From Phocoena phocoena (Eukaryota > Chordata > Mammalia > Artiodactyla > Phocoenidae), in the NCBI RefSeq assembly GCF_963924675.1, contig NC_089238.1, positions 42,364,879 to 42,428,878 on the forward strand: a stretch of 64,000 nucleotides of DNA, written 5' to 3'. The notes beneath the pieces were generated by a model. It had not been told where the DNA came from. It was given only the letters and a program-made list of their open reading frames with translations, and did not search any database. Positions 47,851 to 61,038 of the stretch are shown here, in pieces (position 1 is the first letter of the stretch; each line of letters begins with the position of its first letter). A program made the translations under genes and the position numbers.

Positions 47851-49284
47851 GTGATTGTTTGGCCTCCCTCCCACATGGATTTCTTCTTTCATTTGTTAGT
47901 AAGGTTTTAAAAAATAGATCTTATTTTTATAAAAGCAAGTTTTTTACCTTTATTTTGCTTCTTTCTTTCCATTCTCAGTCTGTTTTTTACCTCATTTTGA
48001 AGTTTTGCATATCAGACAACACATGGGCCATGGGATTTCCTTTCTGACTTACTCTTTAATGTTGACACTCTCACTAGGAGCCCTTGTAAATAAAAGAAGC
48101 ATTGCTAGAGGATGATGAATCATAGGGAGAACAGACACTTCCCAAAGGGATGATTCTGCAAAGTTGACTGATTAAGTATTCTTCCTAGAATTCTCTTCCC
48201 ACTTTTTAAAAAACGAAATGATAAAGTTGCGTGATCAATTATCAAAACTTCTAGTAGAGCAATTTATGACTTCTGTTTTTTGTCTAGACATTTTATCTAC
48301 AATTGGATCTAATGTACACTGTAATCCAGATCCAGTTGTAAAACCATTCTGAATTATTATATCAGAAGATTTTAATGATACAAATACTATTTTCCCTTTT
48401 ATGGTCACCTCTGAAAAAGAAGAAATATGAAGACATTGGACTAGAGTTGATAGGAATGACTTTATTATTTAATTTAAACTATTTTAAAAGGTATTATATG
48501 ATAAAGCATTGAAGTGACCTTCAAATAGCATCCCTCAGAACTGTTTTTTCTCTCCAGTTCTTAAGTTAATGTGGTGGTAATCTCTCTTTTTGTCTTAAAG
48601 TAAACATTACCTTTCAAGTAGTATAATTGCTGTCTTTTTGTTTAAAAAACCCTGTTCTTCCTGGGGTCTTTGACAACAATAAATGTAGTCATCAGCTAGT
48701 ATAGTTATTCCCTTTTGTGTTTAAATTATTTGAGAGTGAGGATTCTTTCTGGGTTTTTTAGTCTCCACCCAGTATCAATGACTGATGCTACCCTGTAGTA
48801 CTTAAATCACTGGATGATAGAAAGCATCTTTGTCTTCCAAGAGGAAAGGATTTAAAAAACAAATTGTGTAATATGTACCTAGTACCTATTTTACACTGTG
48901 ATTAAATACTTAGGGTTGAATAGGATAAAATATATATTTAAAACATTGCTCTCAGTGTCAGGACACTTACAAATTTTGTAAGCATTTTATTTTTCAGGAA
49001 ACATTCTTTAATAAATACTCTGTGAATGTTTATTAATGGCACTCAGACAAGGTAAAAATAATTATTTTAGGAGAATTTAGATTAAAAGCAGGAGGGTAAT
49101 TATTGTGTAGTATTAGAACTATGACTGGCAGTTTGATGGACTGAAGGAGAGAAGGATGGTCTCTAGTAAATCAGTAACAACCCCTTCAGCTTCAGCAATA
49201 GTGCTAATTATTTTTTTTAAATAGAGCCTCTAGGATCAAACGTTTTATGCACAGTAACATATCTAATTTGAAAGTGTAAATTAG

Positions 49285-49402
49285 GACTTCCCTGGTGGTC
49301 CATTTGTTAAGATGCCTCACTTCCAATGCAGGGGCAAGGGTTTGATCCCTGGTCAGGGCACTAAGATCCCATGCTGCACGGCATGGCCAAAAATCTTTTT
49401 AA
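49285..49402 (+). mobile_element. tRNA-derived SINE, older short form
   Basis: GACTTCCCTGGTGGTCCATT to CGGCATGGCCAAAAATC. Perfect 14-bp duplication AAAGTGTAAATTAG at 49271-49284 and 49403-49416. Confidence 0.9.
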
Positions 49403-51059
49403 AAAGTGTAAATTAGTAACTTTTTTGGGGGGGGGGTGATGAGGAAGTGTTTGGAAGTTGGCCTGAGAAATGAAACTACTCTTTTGCTGGTAAAATGTAT
49501 ATATTTTTTAGTGCTTGAGTGTATTGGTCAGAACATATCATCGTATACTCTTTAAGGGAATTTGGGTAAGGGCATAGTTTAAAAACACCTAGAGAGAACA
49601 TTCTGGCTTATGGATTAGATTGCATTAGTAAACAGGAGAACAAATTGGTGAATATGAGTTAACAAAAATTTTGAATAAGAAATTTACCCACATGCATTTA
49701 TTTGGATGTTAATAATTTAATTTTTTAAAGTTTGTTTTAAAACATTGCTTATTGTAGCATGTAAACCTATGTTGGGTGGGAAAAGTACAAATGGGAAATT
49801 AGAACTGTTTTAAACATGTAAATTAAATGATCAACCCTACAATTTTGGTTTTTTGGTTTTTTTGTTTTGTTTTTATTTTTGTTTTTTGGTAAAGTAATCT
49901 GGATTGCTTATTTTATATGCTGGGATGCTAGTTGTTTTTTCTATTAATACACTTAACTTGCATTCTAGCTTCGCCATTCAGAGACAGGCATCGTGTGGTG
50001 GGTTGTGTGACAGTGTCTGTCAATAGTGAAGACAAATAGTGCCAGAGACATTTAACCCATCCAATCTCACCCAGGGTATAGGTCGGTCTCGTTTTCAGAC
50101 TTCTTCTTAAGTCTTTTTTCTTTCTTTCTTTCTTCCTTCCTTCCTTTCTTTTTTTGTTTCTAAATAGTGGATTGATACTGATTGAAACTAAAACTTTTTT
50201 GTAAAGTTTTAAACTTTACATTAATATTATAAGAAGAAGAAGAAGAAAAGTAGAAAACGAAGGTTGGCATGTAAGGTGTTGACAAAGCAGGTTTGCAGCC
50301 ACTTTGTGTGTTCTAGATTTTTCAGTCCCTTGGCAACATGAATGTTGGCCTTATAATTTTTTTCTCTCAATATCTTTCTTCTTTGATCTGAAAATATATT
50401 CTTGTATCTGGTGACTTTTATCAGACAAATGTTCAGATTTGAAGTCATTGTTACCAGTAAGAAAAATGGAAATACTTAAAAAGAATTACTGAGACTGAAC
50501 AGTAAGGGTTTTAGACCAGAAATTGTTTCCAAATGACCTGTGTTGATTTTTATTATTATTTTCTGAACAGTCAGTAGTTTACTCCCTCTCCGTTCCACTA
50601 TTGGTTCACTTAGCACACTTGCAAATTTTTACGGCTTTTTTAAGGTAACTCGACTGATTTTGCACTGATGTTGAGAAGTTATAAAATATAAGTGCATATT
50701 TAAATGCTAGGGACCACATTTTTATCTTGGAAGCTTAGTTAAATGTCATTTATGTCATTTTTTTTAAATTAGTGAAAGGTATTTGTTTCTTTTGAGGACT
50801 TTAAAGAATGTTTCTAATTTCAAAGGTTTCTATTAAAAGTTGAGTTAGTTCCACATAAAGTATCATCTCTTTTTTATGGTATTTAAAGCACTAAAATGAT
50901 AATGATAATTTAAATAATTTCTCATTTACAAATCTAGAACTAATGGTTCTTAATTTTAAAATACAGTTTAAGAAAGCAGTATATAAACTATACATGGGTT
51001 TCTCTATGTGGTACCATTTAAAACTCCATTTTCATCTTTCCAATCAAATTAATAATGTA

Positions 51060-51289
51060 GTTGACCCTTGAACAACACGGGGTCAAGGGTGGTAGGGGTA
51101 CTGTCCCTTAGCACAGTCAAAAATCCATGTATTACTTACTTTGCACTCAGCCCTCCTTATCCTTGGCTCTGCATCCACAGATTCAAGCAACCACAAGTTG
51201 CCTAGTGCTGTAGTATGTATTTATTTTAAAAATAATTGTGAATAAGTGGACCCACGCAGTTCAGACCTGTGTTGTTCAAGGGTAAACTG
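51060..51289. mobile_element. Tigger/pogo-type miniature element (MER8-like)
   Basis: Inverted ends GTTGACCCTTGAACAACACG and GTTGTTCAAGGGTAAACTG, about 230 bp apart, sit between TA dinucleotides (51058-51059 and 51290-51291). The interior includes CCTTATCCTTGGCTCTGCAT. Named from memory. Confidence 0.78.
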
Positions 51290-51675
51290 TACTTGCAAAT
51301 TCTGTAATATCCAGGAAGATATTATCTGCTATTCTTTTTATCCCAAGTGCTTTGAATATTCATAGTGAACCTTAATGATTACATCAGTTCTTGAAAGAAG
51401 CCAAATAATACAGTTTAAATTCACCATCATTACTGGCATTTGGCCTAGTAATTGGCTACTGCCAATTAATAAATCTAATAAATCTGAAATTTTTATGTTT
51501 AGATATAGAATACTATAGATGTGATGCTTTTCTTCACTTATAAATTTAAAAATTATTCTTTTGAGATTATAAATTTCTGTCAGTAAGTTATAAAAATGGT
51601 CTATCAGTTTTCTCTTTGGTGTTGCTGTGCTCTCTGTGGTCACAGAAAAAGCTATGGAAAAATAAAATTCTTTTT

Positions 51676-51889
51676 GGGGACTTTTCTGGCAGTCCAGTGG
51701 TTAAGACTTCGCCTTCCAGTGCAGGTGCGGGTTCGATCCCTGGTCCGGGAGCTAAGATCCCACATGCCTCGTGACCAAAAAAACCGCCAAACATAAAACA
51801 GAAGCAATATTGTAACAAATTCAATAAAGACTTAAAATACGGTCCACATCAAAAAAAAAAAGAAAACTCTTTAAAAAGTAAAAAAAAAA
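51676..51889 (+). mobile_element. tRNA-derived SINE with AT-rich 3' tail domain
   Basis: GGGGACTTTTCTGGCAGTCC, box-B-like GGGTTCGATCCC, then AAGCAATATTGTAACAAATT and AAAGACTTAAAATACGGTCC before the A tail. AAAATTCTTTT flanks both ends. This tail domain differs from the other SINEs in the window. Confidence 0.87.
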
Positions 51890-54800
51890 AAAATTCTTTT
51901 AAGTCCAAAGATAAGTTTTTTCATAAAAGAAATAATAAAAATTTATTCACACATTACTTAGGTGAGTAAATAATTTTAAGAGGAAGAAACTTTCAACTTT
52001 ATGAAGGATTGGTAAGGGATTTAAAAAACAAATTATAAGGTTATAAAATAGAATACATTATGACTATTCTGCTTGGTGAGAAAATAAAAGCAATTATTAA
52101 AACATTTTTATGCTGGAGTTTTTTATTTTAATAAGCGGCAATTAAACATAGTCTCTACATTCCTAACAGATAAAGATGGGCATTCAAAACCAAAAAGGGA
52201 TGGGAGGGGTAGTTAGCATATTTTGTTTATAAAGGAATATATAGAGGAGGCAGGATTACATTAGCATTTTAATTCTATGGAATGTCAGTTAAGCTATTTC
52301 TTGAAATTTAATAATATATAGATTAAAACGTTTTTGTAAATATTTTAAGAACATTTCTAATATTCCCAGGAATTCATTGTGCTTTTCTGGGAATGCTTAG
52401 AAATGACAAATTAGTGTTTAGAAATCTAAAATGTTCTTGCTATTATGTTATGCATTTACTTTTTAATAGATAATATTAAGAATTTGTTATTTTTAGTGAA
52501 TTTATAGATTAATACACAAGTAGGTAATTTAGCTTATGTATGTTTCAAGAAAGAAAGTTATTAGCACATTCTTTGTAGAAATAGTGAGTAGTTACCATTA
52601 AACTCTTAAGTTACTTCTGAACCTTCCCTGTATAAGTTAATGCTATTACAGCAAGGTATAAATCTTTTTTTTTTTTGACCTGATAATGTGTCCATTATGA
52701 ACACATTGGTACATTTATTTACCAGTTTAACTTTAATGTAACTCATCATACATATCAAATATTGGCTTCTCATAAATCAATTTAATTAAAAAATTGAATT
52801 TCTACTACATGCAAGTCATAGTATGTTAGGTGTCAGGAGGGTCTAAGATGAGAAAGATGTTGTCCATACTCTCTAGGGGCCCATAGTTCTTATCCCTTAT
52901 TACTTCACCACCTCACCTGGCATTATTAATGCACTTAGGTGATGTCTTGCTAACCAGAATGTAACATGCTTATGTGAAGGGTTTTTTACACCATTTTCAT
53001 CATGATGATGATGATACTATTGTAAAGCGTTTTATAGTTTAAAAAAATTTGTCTTATATTCATTGTATTCTTAAAATGAGTAGAACCTTTGTAATTTAGG
53101 ATCAAACTGAGGTAACCTTTAAAAAGTAATTTTTTTTAATTAAATGATACTACTGTCTTTTGACAGAGTTTATGTTTTCAGCTTTATAGTTTTGTGCTAA
53201 TGAACTTTTTTATTTAGTAAGTATATCCAGGAAACTGCAGGTAAAATATTCATAATGTGTGTTAGGTGTCAAAGGAAAATGTATAGAATATTTTAACTTA
53301 TGTAGGGTATGAGATCACAGTTTGGCATACCTGTCCCAGAACAGATATTTATGTACAGTTATATCAATTGGGTTTTATAACCATGATTTTTAAATAAGAT
53401 TTGCAAGATAAAATCACACATACTTCAAAGAGCAATGCTAGGTTATAGCTTGCATATTAAATTCATAAATATATAACTTGCTTTTGAGTTCATGATTACA
53501 TTTCACCTAACTTTCCGTCTGTCATGGACAGGGATCCCTGAGATGTTCATATTCTGCATTCTCATGTGCATGGTACTTAGATTCAAAAAGAGTGGGTGGG
53601 GGAAAGCTGCTTTATAGAAATACAAGTTCACAGAATTCATGCTGCATGCTTTGTGTGTTCCACTGCAAATACTGCATGCTGCATACTTGTATTTCTCTGA
53701 AAATGATGAACATAGACTCATACACATAAAAAGTTTAGTTTCTTTTTTGCCAATAGTTGGAACAGATGGAGGAATGTTAGACATAATACCGTCTCTATTT
53801 TTTCTAAAATGAATTCTGTAATATTTTTCAAAAAATAAGGAAAAACCTTGTTATTTAAACCCAAAGTGGCTACAAATCAGCTCCTAAACTGTCACTGACA
53901 TTAGTATCTAGATTTTGTAGTTTTTACAAATCTTTTAAAATATTTATTTACTAAGAAAACATTGCATTAATGCATGATACGAAATTGATAAAAATTTTTC
54001 TTTAAATTGGAATGCAGTTTAAAGTGACTGAATTTTCCAATTTCAGCTACTGCATTTGACAAGGATACAAACTGGAAAATGGAACTGGTATCATCTAAAT
54101 GCTCTAAGTGCTTTAACTCATGGTAGTTGAGAAAAATCTTTCCATGTGGCATGTAGATTTCATTATTGATGGCTAATATTAATAACTGTGCTCTTCAGCC
54201 TTGACAGCAATGAAAAATTGTAGGTGCATTTAGTTCTTTCAAATGATTTAAGTGTTTTGGTGCATGTTTTCAATTTAAAAATAGATCTTTGGCACTTGGC
54301 TTTTGATTATCGAAACATTGGCATTCTGACATTTCACTCTTTATATAATTGATGTGGATGTTGCAATTCCAATAACTGCACATCACAGTTTTAAGTTTAT
54401 CACATTACACCACTTTAAAACAGTAGCATACATGGCTATAGATAAAAATTAATTTTAGATTTAAACATATTTTTAGTTGTCTGTCACGTTACCTATTTTC
54501 ATTTTTGTATGTGTTTATGATTGTAAACCTTTCCTTATCTTATACAAGATAAAATTGTATAGGGCTGATAACTTCCAACTTTAACATTATTAGTGTGCCT
54601 CTTGATATTATGTTGTTAAGGGTTTAGTAGTAGTATTTTTCAATGAGTTGTTATGCCAGTTGCCACACATTTTGAAAAGATCTACTTTTGACTTTTTTTG
54701 TTAGGCATAATAGGTAAATGGTTTTATAAAAAACCTTTTTATAAGAACTAATTCTGGTTCTCTCCAGAGATTTTTTTTCTGTTTAACTCTTTTTTGTTAG

Positions 54801-55768
54801 ACTTCAGCCAATAAAATTTACTGTTACTCATCTGAAGAAATTCCCTTAATAGTTAAAATCAAGGAGGCCTTTTAAAGAGAGAGGAAATGGACAGTGGTAA
54901 CCAATTGCCAATAAGAAAAATCCATCCAGTAATACGTCCTTCTTCTGTTTTTCATTCTGCGATAAAGGGTGGATTTATTTATTTTAGAGATCATGGTTTT
55001 GAACTGCCACTTCCAACTTCTGGAGACCCTCAGTGGTTCACTTGCTTATCTTCTACAGCCCAGCATGTTCCAAATCAAACCTTTTTCACTTTTATTCTTG
55101 TAGATTTAAAACAATCATAGTGACGGTACCAGTTCCATTTTGCCTCCAATTCAGTTGATTATATATTTTTTCTATTTATTTCTCATTTTATAATTGATAT
55201 CTGGAATAATCAGCAGCTCTTTTCTCATTTATTTTCTCATATTTTTATTCCAGGATTTGCCTCTGAAGCAGGGAGTGTCTGCATTAAAAATGACCTGTAG
55301 TTCTCTGCTTCATAGGTTAGAAACTTATTTTAATATTTTGTGGCTAAGCACAGTCCCACTTTTCAAATTCTATAATGAATTATTTAATTGGCATTGAATG
55401 TGGACCACAAGCATATATTTCATATTGGGGTTTTTTTTTTATTATTTTAAATGATTAAAATTCAGTGGAACTATCCAGCTGAGGCAATAAAAGCTTTGTT
55501 TTTGCTTTACAGCTTAAAACATTAAATTAGATTTTTAAAAATCTATCAATTATAACACAAGTAAAATAATGCTATTTGGGCATTTTTAAAAATTGCATTT
55601 TTTAGGCCTTGTATTGCTTGAAGCATTTATATTCTAAAACTTAACCAAATTCCAACTATTCATTTTGGGGAAAAACAATCAGTTCACAAATCACATTTTC
55701 AATGGGACTGCTAGCCAGCATAGGTGAAAACATGTATAGTGTATTTACTCTTAAATTGTACACTGCAG

Positions 55769-56327
55769 ATGCTTCTTCAGCTCCCTCCTCTTCCTCCATG
55801 GGCGGTGCTTGCAGCTCCTTTACCACCTCTTCCAGCCCTACCATTTATTCTACCTCAGTCACCGACAGCAAGGCTATGCAAGTGGAGAGCTGCTCCTCAG
55901 CCTTGGGGGTAAGTAACCGAGGGGTAAGTGAAAAGCAGTTAACCAGTAACACAGTTCAGCAGCATCCATCAACACCGAAGAGGCACACAGTCTTGTACAT
56001 CTCACCACCACCTGAGGACTTGCTGGATAACAGTCGGATGTCCTGCCAGGATGAGGGGTGTGGATTGGAATCTGAGCAGAGCTGCAGTATGTGGATGGAG
56101 GATTCCCCCTCCAACTTCAGTAACATGAGCACCAGTTCCTACAATGATAACACTGAGGTACCTCGTAAATCACGAAAACGAAATCCAAAGCAGAGGCCGG
56201 GGGTCAAACGACGAGATTGTGAAGAGTCTAATATGGATATATTTGATGCCGACAGTGCCAAAGCACCTCACTATGTGCTTTCTCAGCTTACCACGGACAA
56301 CAAAGGCAACTCAAAAGCAGGAAATGG
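55769..56327 (+). CDS. NFAT5: NFAT5 large exon: Met77 start, phosphosites, NLS
   Basis: This 559-nt exon follows CACTGCAG and completes the Asp codon opened in exon 2. It encodes a Ser/Thr-rich segment, then [19 protein letters not shown], an acidic stretch with QDEGC and SMWMEDS, and the basic cluster [18 protein letters not shown]. Numbering from Met77 (ATG at 55798-55800) places Thr135 at 55972, Ser155 at 56032, Ser158 at 56041 and the basic cluster at 199-216, the same positions as in human NFAT5. These are the known phosphosites and the bipartite nuclear localisation signal that control tonicity-dependent import. Met77 is the start of the shorter human isoform; its context has G at +4 but a pyrimidine at -3. 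The donor at 56328 is GTTGGT, a weak site. Two near-perfect donor motifs lie inside the exon at 55909 and 55924. Val-to-Leu in SSALGVSN is a possible lineage change. Confidence 0.97.
55909..55929 (+). promoter_or_regulatory. NFAT5: Twin consensus 5' splice-site motifs inside the NFAT5 large exon
   Basis: The exon contains GG|GTAAGTA with the GT at 55909-55910 and GG|GTAAGTG with the GT at 55924-55925, 15 nt apart. Both match the U1-complementary donor consensus better than the donor actually used at 56328 (GTTGGT). Both start in codon position 1 and encode Val-Ser in the peptide VSNRGVSE. Splicing from either to the exon at 61039 would shift the frame. They may be silenced pseudo-donors or minor alternative sites; use in vivo cannot be read from sequence. 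Confidence 0.6.
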
Positions 56328-59300
56328 GTTGGTATTCACATTTTTTTAAAGTTCTCTCACCATTATGCAAAACAAAAAAATAAATCATTCCTCATTTTTC
56401 TTAATTGCTCAGCTCAAGTTTGCATCTAAAGCAAAGATACTAGTTTTATCATTGAAATAACATGAAAATTTTGACTTAAAATTATCAGGTTTCACTAGAG
56501 AAGAAAATAAAATACCAGTAGATTTTACCAATAGTTATCTTAGTATGGGTAAGATTTAGTAGAAAATGAAAATAATCTGTTTAGAAATAATTTCAAATGG
56601 ACTTACACTTTAAAAGAATTTTAAAATATTTTTATTCATAGAAATAACTAGTGATGCAATGACTCCAGCTAAAACAAACATTTACAGAGAGCTAGTTTGT
56701 ATTCCCCTTCATGTTGTCTCCCCATATGATTCAGTCATTTTCCATTTTTGTGAAGATTCTAGTCTTTATTTCCCTTTTTTCGTTTATTTGATGAAAAGAA
56801 GAAAAACTAAATTGATAGTTTGACTCTCAACTTAGATTCATGTATTTATTTTAAGCTTTTTCTTTAATATATTATGCCAATTCAGTATTTTAAAAAAAAT
56901 AAATGTATCACTTTTTTTTTTTTCTGTGATTCTGGGTTATATATCTAAAGGGTGATAGAACCAGGATCATGGTGCCTGTTTGAGTTTTCATTCGTCTCTG
57001 CCAGTTTACAACACTCACTAAATATGTTTCAGTAGCTATATTATAGAATATTCACTTCTGAAGTAGAGAATACTATGACTTACTTTTAACTTTCTGATTC
57101 CTTTAATACTTTTATTGTAACATTTAATTTCTAGACTTTTGATTAGATTTTCCTACAGTATATTCAGCATAGTTTGATAGAATTTAACTCACTGGATCTT
57201 GAGAGATTACTTTTTTGGGTGGCAGGGTATGTATGGTCCTTTAGTTGACCCAGGATCTCCTACAATTTCACGCTGTCACAGAATATGATGGAGTTGCTTT
57301 TGATTGTTTCACTATTTGATTACATCATTGGTATATTTTAAGTTAAAAATCTGGTTGAGAGTTATAGAGAATATTCTTAATGTGTATTAAACTTGTCCTT
57401 AAATATTTTCTCAGTATATTTTTAAAGTAATACCTACCATTTAAGTAATGATTATTCTATACTACTTTCTTCTCTACTCTCATTTAAAACTCCTTTGGGG
57501 TGATAATAGTAAATAAAAATGCACATTTACATATTTTTCATTTTTAGAAAGTCCAGATTAGGAAATTATCTAAAAGAAAACAACATATACCCTTTCCTAA
57601 AGTGTTGCCATTAGCAGAGTCAACAATTCTAGGACATATCTGTAGAACTGTTACCTATAGAAAATGCTCTGAAACGCAGTAGCAGAGATTTAAAAGGCTC
57701 ATATCATTAAATACAGGTATGTGTTTATTCGGGCTTCTGTGGAGAAAGTGTTTTTCTTTTTTAAGTTCCGTAAGAGAGATTTTCATTTTTATACTGAAAT
57801 AAATGTTAAAGTTCAGAATGAAGAACAAATAAAATTTTGACTTACAGTTAGTCAACACACATGATTTGCAGTTGCTGTTAAAGAGATATCTTGACCTACA
57901 TCTTTTCTGCTTCTGCTTTTGTATGATAGATATATCTTAGAAATGATTTGAGGTTACCCAGGGAAAGTATAATAACATTTGTCAAGACAAAATCTCTCAT
58001 GAAATAATTCATGGAACAGAAACTCATCAAGCAGCAGAAGAAATGTCCAGCTTCTTAGGTAATGGAAAAATATTTGACACTAGCATATGAAAATGATAGA
58101 AGAAGTTTAAACTTTGAATTTATAAGAACTATATTAAGGAAAGGATAAAACCATATATAAATATAGAAAAATAGGCCTTTGAAAACAGTTGTTAAGGGGA
58201 TCTCAAACTAAAGTTCTGTGTTCTTCAATAAGGAAGATGTTAGAAATATGAAAGAAATTTTGCCATAAAATTTCTATTTATATAATGCTAAATTATAGAA
58301 AATGTACCCTCAAACATGTTGAGTACAGCAGTTTTTATTGATCTTCAAGATAGAAATAGCATTTTTGTATGAATAAAATGTTATATGAAAGAGTTTATTA
58401 AGAAAACAAAATCATTTTTAAAAAACTACTCAGTATTTAAACATTCCTAGACATATTTTTCTTAAATTCTTCACCTAAATGTCCTGAGAATCAGTAGCCA
58501 ATGTCTCTTTAGATATTCCTAGAAATTAGGATATGATGTCACCTGCATGTGAAACCTGTTTTAGGCATTTTATAGTGAAAATTATTTTTGTGACAGGCAA
58601 CCAGAAGGATGTGCAGCACAAAGGAATTAGTGTCATTTTAAGTTCTGAATAGAATATTCCAAGACAGTGGATTTTCTTTTTAGATAATCACTTAGAAGTA
58701 AAATCCCATACAATTAGCTGCTATTTTCTTGTTTTTTCCTTAAGCCATAATGCATTAAAAATTAGTAATTTGAATGACTGCTTTTCTAAGAATTAGTTGA
58801 TGTTTTTATTGTTTTACACAGCTAGGGATCTAAATATGTATGTATTCAATTTTTACATTTAAGCCTAGAGAATAAAGTTAGTTTTAAGGGCTTTTAAAAG
58901 TATCATTTCAGAAATTGTTTGATTACATGTGCTATTCTTCTTTAAGCCATAATGTGTATACTTTATCAACTTAAAATTTTCATCCCAAGTGAAATATTTT
59001 GTTTTATTGAAATAGTAAAACTCAATATCATCTATTTACCCTCATAAATATTAGCTTGGCCAGCATAAATGAATACAAAAGCCACATCTTGCCAAATTAA
59101 TGATATGCTAAATTTTCCTTATATTTCAGACTAAAGTGTTCCCTTCCTAGTATAAAATTAATAGATATTAATTACAAACATTTGAAAAATGCAGAAAAAT
59201 AGAAGAAAATAAATAACCTATAATCTAATAAATCAATACAACTATTAGATTTTGCTGTTTTTTCTTTTACTCCCTTTCAGTGCATATTTAGAGAATGTTT

Positions 59301-61038
59301 TTACATAGCTTAAGTAGATGAATATTTTTGCTTTGATTTTTTTAAATGAGTATAAAACAGTATCATTATAGAATTTTGTATGCAAAGTACTGCACATTGT
59401 ATTCAGTGCAAATATTTGAATTTCTACCCAGAATGATAAAAAAATAGGATTTATTGCCCTTTGTTCTGACTTTGACTTGATACTTTTGTTCATAGAATGT
59501 ATTCTTCCAGGGCCTTTTAAATTACTTACACAGGTAATCTTTGACTTAATTATGTCAAACTTCATCAAGTTTGCCTTTATCAACAAATACTTTTTCAGCA
59601 TCTTTTGTTTCAGGAATTGTGCAAGGTTTAGGGAATATGAAGATGATTGAGCAAAGTACTTCCCTTCAGAACCCTTCCTCTCACCCAGTCAGTCTAACTG
59701 CATACCTTACTGCATCCTAGCCATGGATTCACCCCAATCCAAAATTCCATTGAGAACATAGCCTTTTCCCTCTTTATTATTGATGACTGAGTCAACAACT
59801 TGGTTAGAAATGAAGAGGTAAACATTAGAGCTAGATTTAAGGCTGCTTAGCCACCATTGCTCCTCTATGTTTGAAGTCATAATATTTCTCCTAGGACCTG
59901 TTTGCTTTTGGACAAGATTTTGTCCACAGTCATCTCTTGGCTCCTTTATTTTCAATTTGAGTGTAAACTTAGGACTGGGAAAATGATACAGAAAGCATTA
60001 TAGGCCCTGACTTTATTTTTAAATATACATAGGTAATTTTTAAACTAATAGTATTGTTTTCTATTTATTTTTATCACATATTTACAGTACTTCAGATTAA
60101 ATGTGTTGACCTGAAGTCCTAACCACCATTTGAAATATTTTTCTTTGAACATACATTCTGCATAGCAAATGCATAATATACAAATAAACATTAGAAACCC
60201 AATTAAAAAAATAAGTTAGATTGCCTATCTGTAAAGCACAGATTATAAATTTTTTATATGCTGAGGGCTTTAATTATTTAATTAATCACAAATTAAAATA
60301 CTCTGAAAAATTTAACTTCTGGGAAAGATTGTTTAGGGTAAAGCTAATTTCCAAATTAAAATTGAATCACTGATTTTTTTTTTTTTTTTAGTATAATTTT
60401 CTCAGCTTGATGTACTAAGGAAAATGTCCAAAAGAATATGTACATGTTCCTTCAGTTTCTTTAAGGCCTTTTGTGTTTTTTTGTTTGTTTGTGTCTTTGT
60501 GCTACCCCCACTTTTCTTTTGCTTTGTAAGTCCTATTAGAAAATAATAGTAATCTTGTAGCTTTATGTAACACTCACACATATATGTAATTTTTAAACTT
60601 TATTTTGAATGAAGTGCAATGTGAAAGGTTATAGTGACATTAGCTATTGTCTTTCCTGTTATTCTTGGTTTATTGCATTCAGTCTTCCTTCCTCGTTCCA
60701 CACATATGCATTCTTTGTCATCCCTGTCCAACTTTACCACCAAATTTTATTTTCAGTTTTTTTAAATTGTAGTATAGTCGATTTACAATGTTGTGCCAAT
60801 CTCTGCTATACAGCAGAGTGACTTAGTTATATACATATATACATTCTCTTTAATTACAAAATTTTTAAAGATACTTTACTTATGGAATGTAGTGTCCCTT
60901 AGGCTGTCTTTTATTTTGTCAGTAAGATAATCAGTTGTTTTTAATGTTATTGCCTATTCTCTTTCTTCCTTTATCTTAGATGACTTTTGTAGAAAACTCT
61001 TTTTGATACTTTTTCCACTTTGTGCTTTGACTTCTCAG
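56328..61038 (+). other. NFAT5: NFAT5 intron 3
   Basis: The intron begins with a weak donor (GTTGGT) and ends in CTTCTCAG at 61031-61038. A second possible donor (GTATTC) sits 4 nt downstream at 56332 and would shift the frame. The interior is AT-rich with little I recognise: an L2-like stretch near 59560-59660, a T-rich run at 60373-60390 and a roughly 100-nt antisense L1 tail at 60752-60850. No reading frame in it resembles a known protein. Confidence 0.8.
60752..60850 (-). mobile_element. Very short L1 3' end, antisense
   Basis: AGTATAGTCGATTTACAATG and GTGCCAATCTCTGCTATACA match the reversed 3' UTR of the L1 at 23388-24404. Confidence 0.8.

Larger units (their letters stand above)
41850..55768 (+). 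other. NFAT5: NFAT5 intron 2
   Basis: The intron runs from a GTATGC donor to a CACTGCAG acceptor and joins phase-1 ends. It is AT-rich and poorer in young repeats than intron 1. Recognisable insertions are a SINE at 44763-44998, a mini-mariner palindrome at 45964-46043, a SINE at 49285-49402, a Tigger-type element at 51060-51289 and a SINE at 51676-51889, plus a short L1M end near 45205-45262. A candidate cassette exon lies at 46855-46909. Simple tracts occur at 46201-46285 (AT-rich dyads), 50118-50156 (TTTC/TTCC) and 50228-50246 (GAA). Short reading frames such as 44436-44657 (minus), 47859-48047 and 54887-55120 resemble no family I know and look like chance. Confidence 0.85.

Noticed and set aside
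48285..48350. A possible exon after GTTTTTTGTCTAG
   Set aside because: In-frame TGA is reached with no good donor.
49966..50040. A second possible cassette exon after TTGCATTCTAG
   Set aside because: It stays open for 23 codons in the exon-2 frame but has no donor close to consensus before the stop.
54887..55120. A 77-codon frame in NFAT5 intron 2
   Set aside because: No known family, no convincing splice sites around it, and neighbouring sequence is ordinary AT-rich intron.
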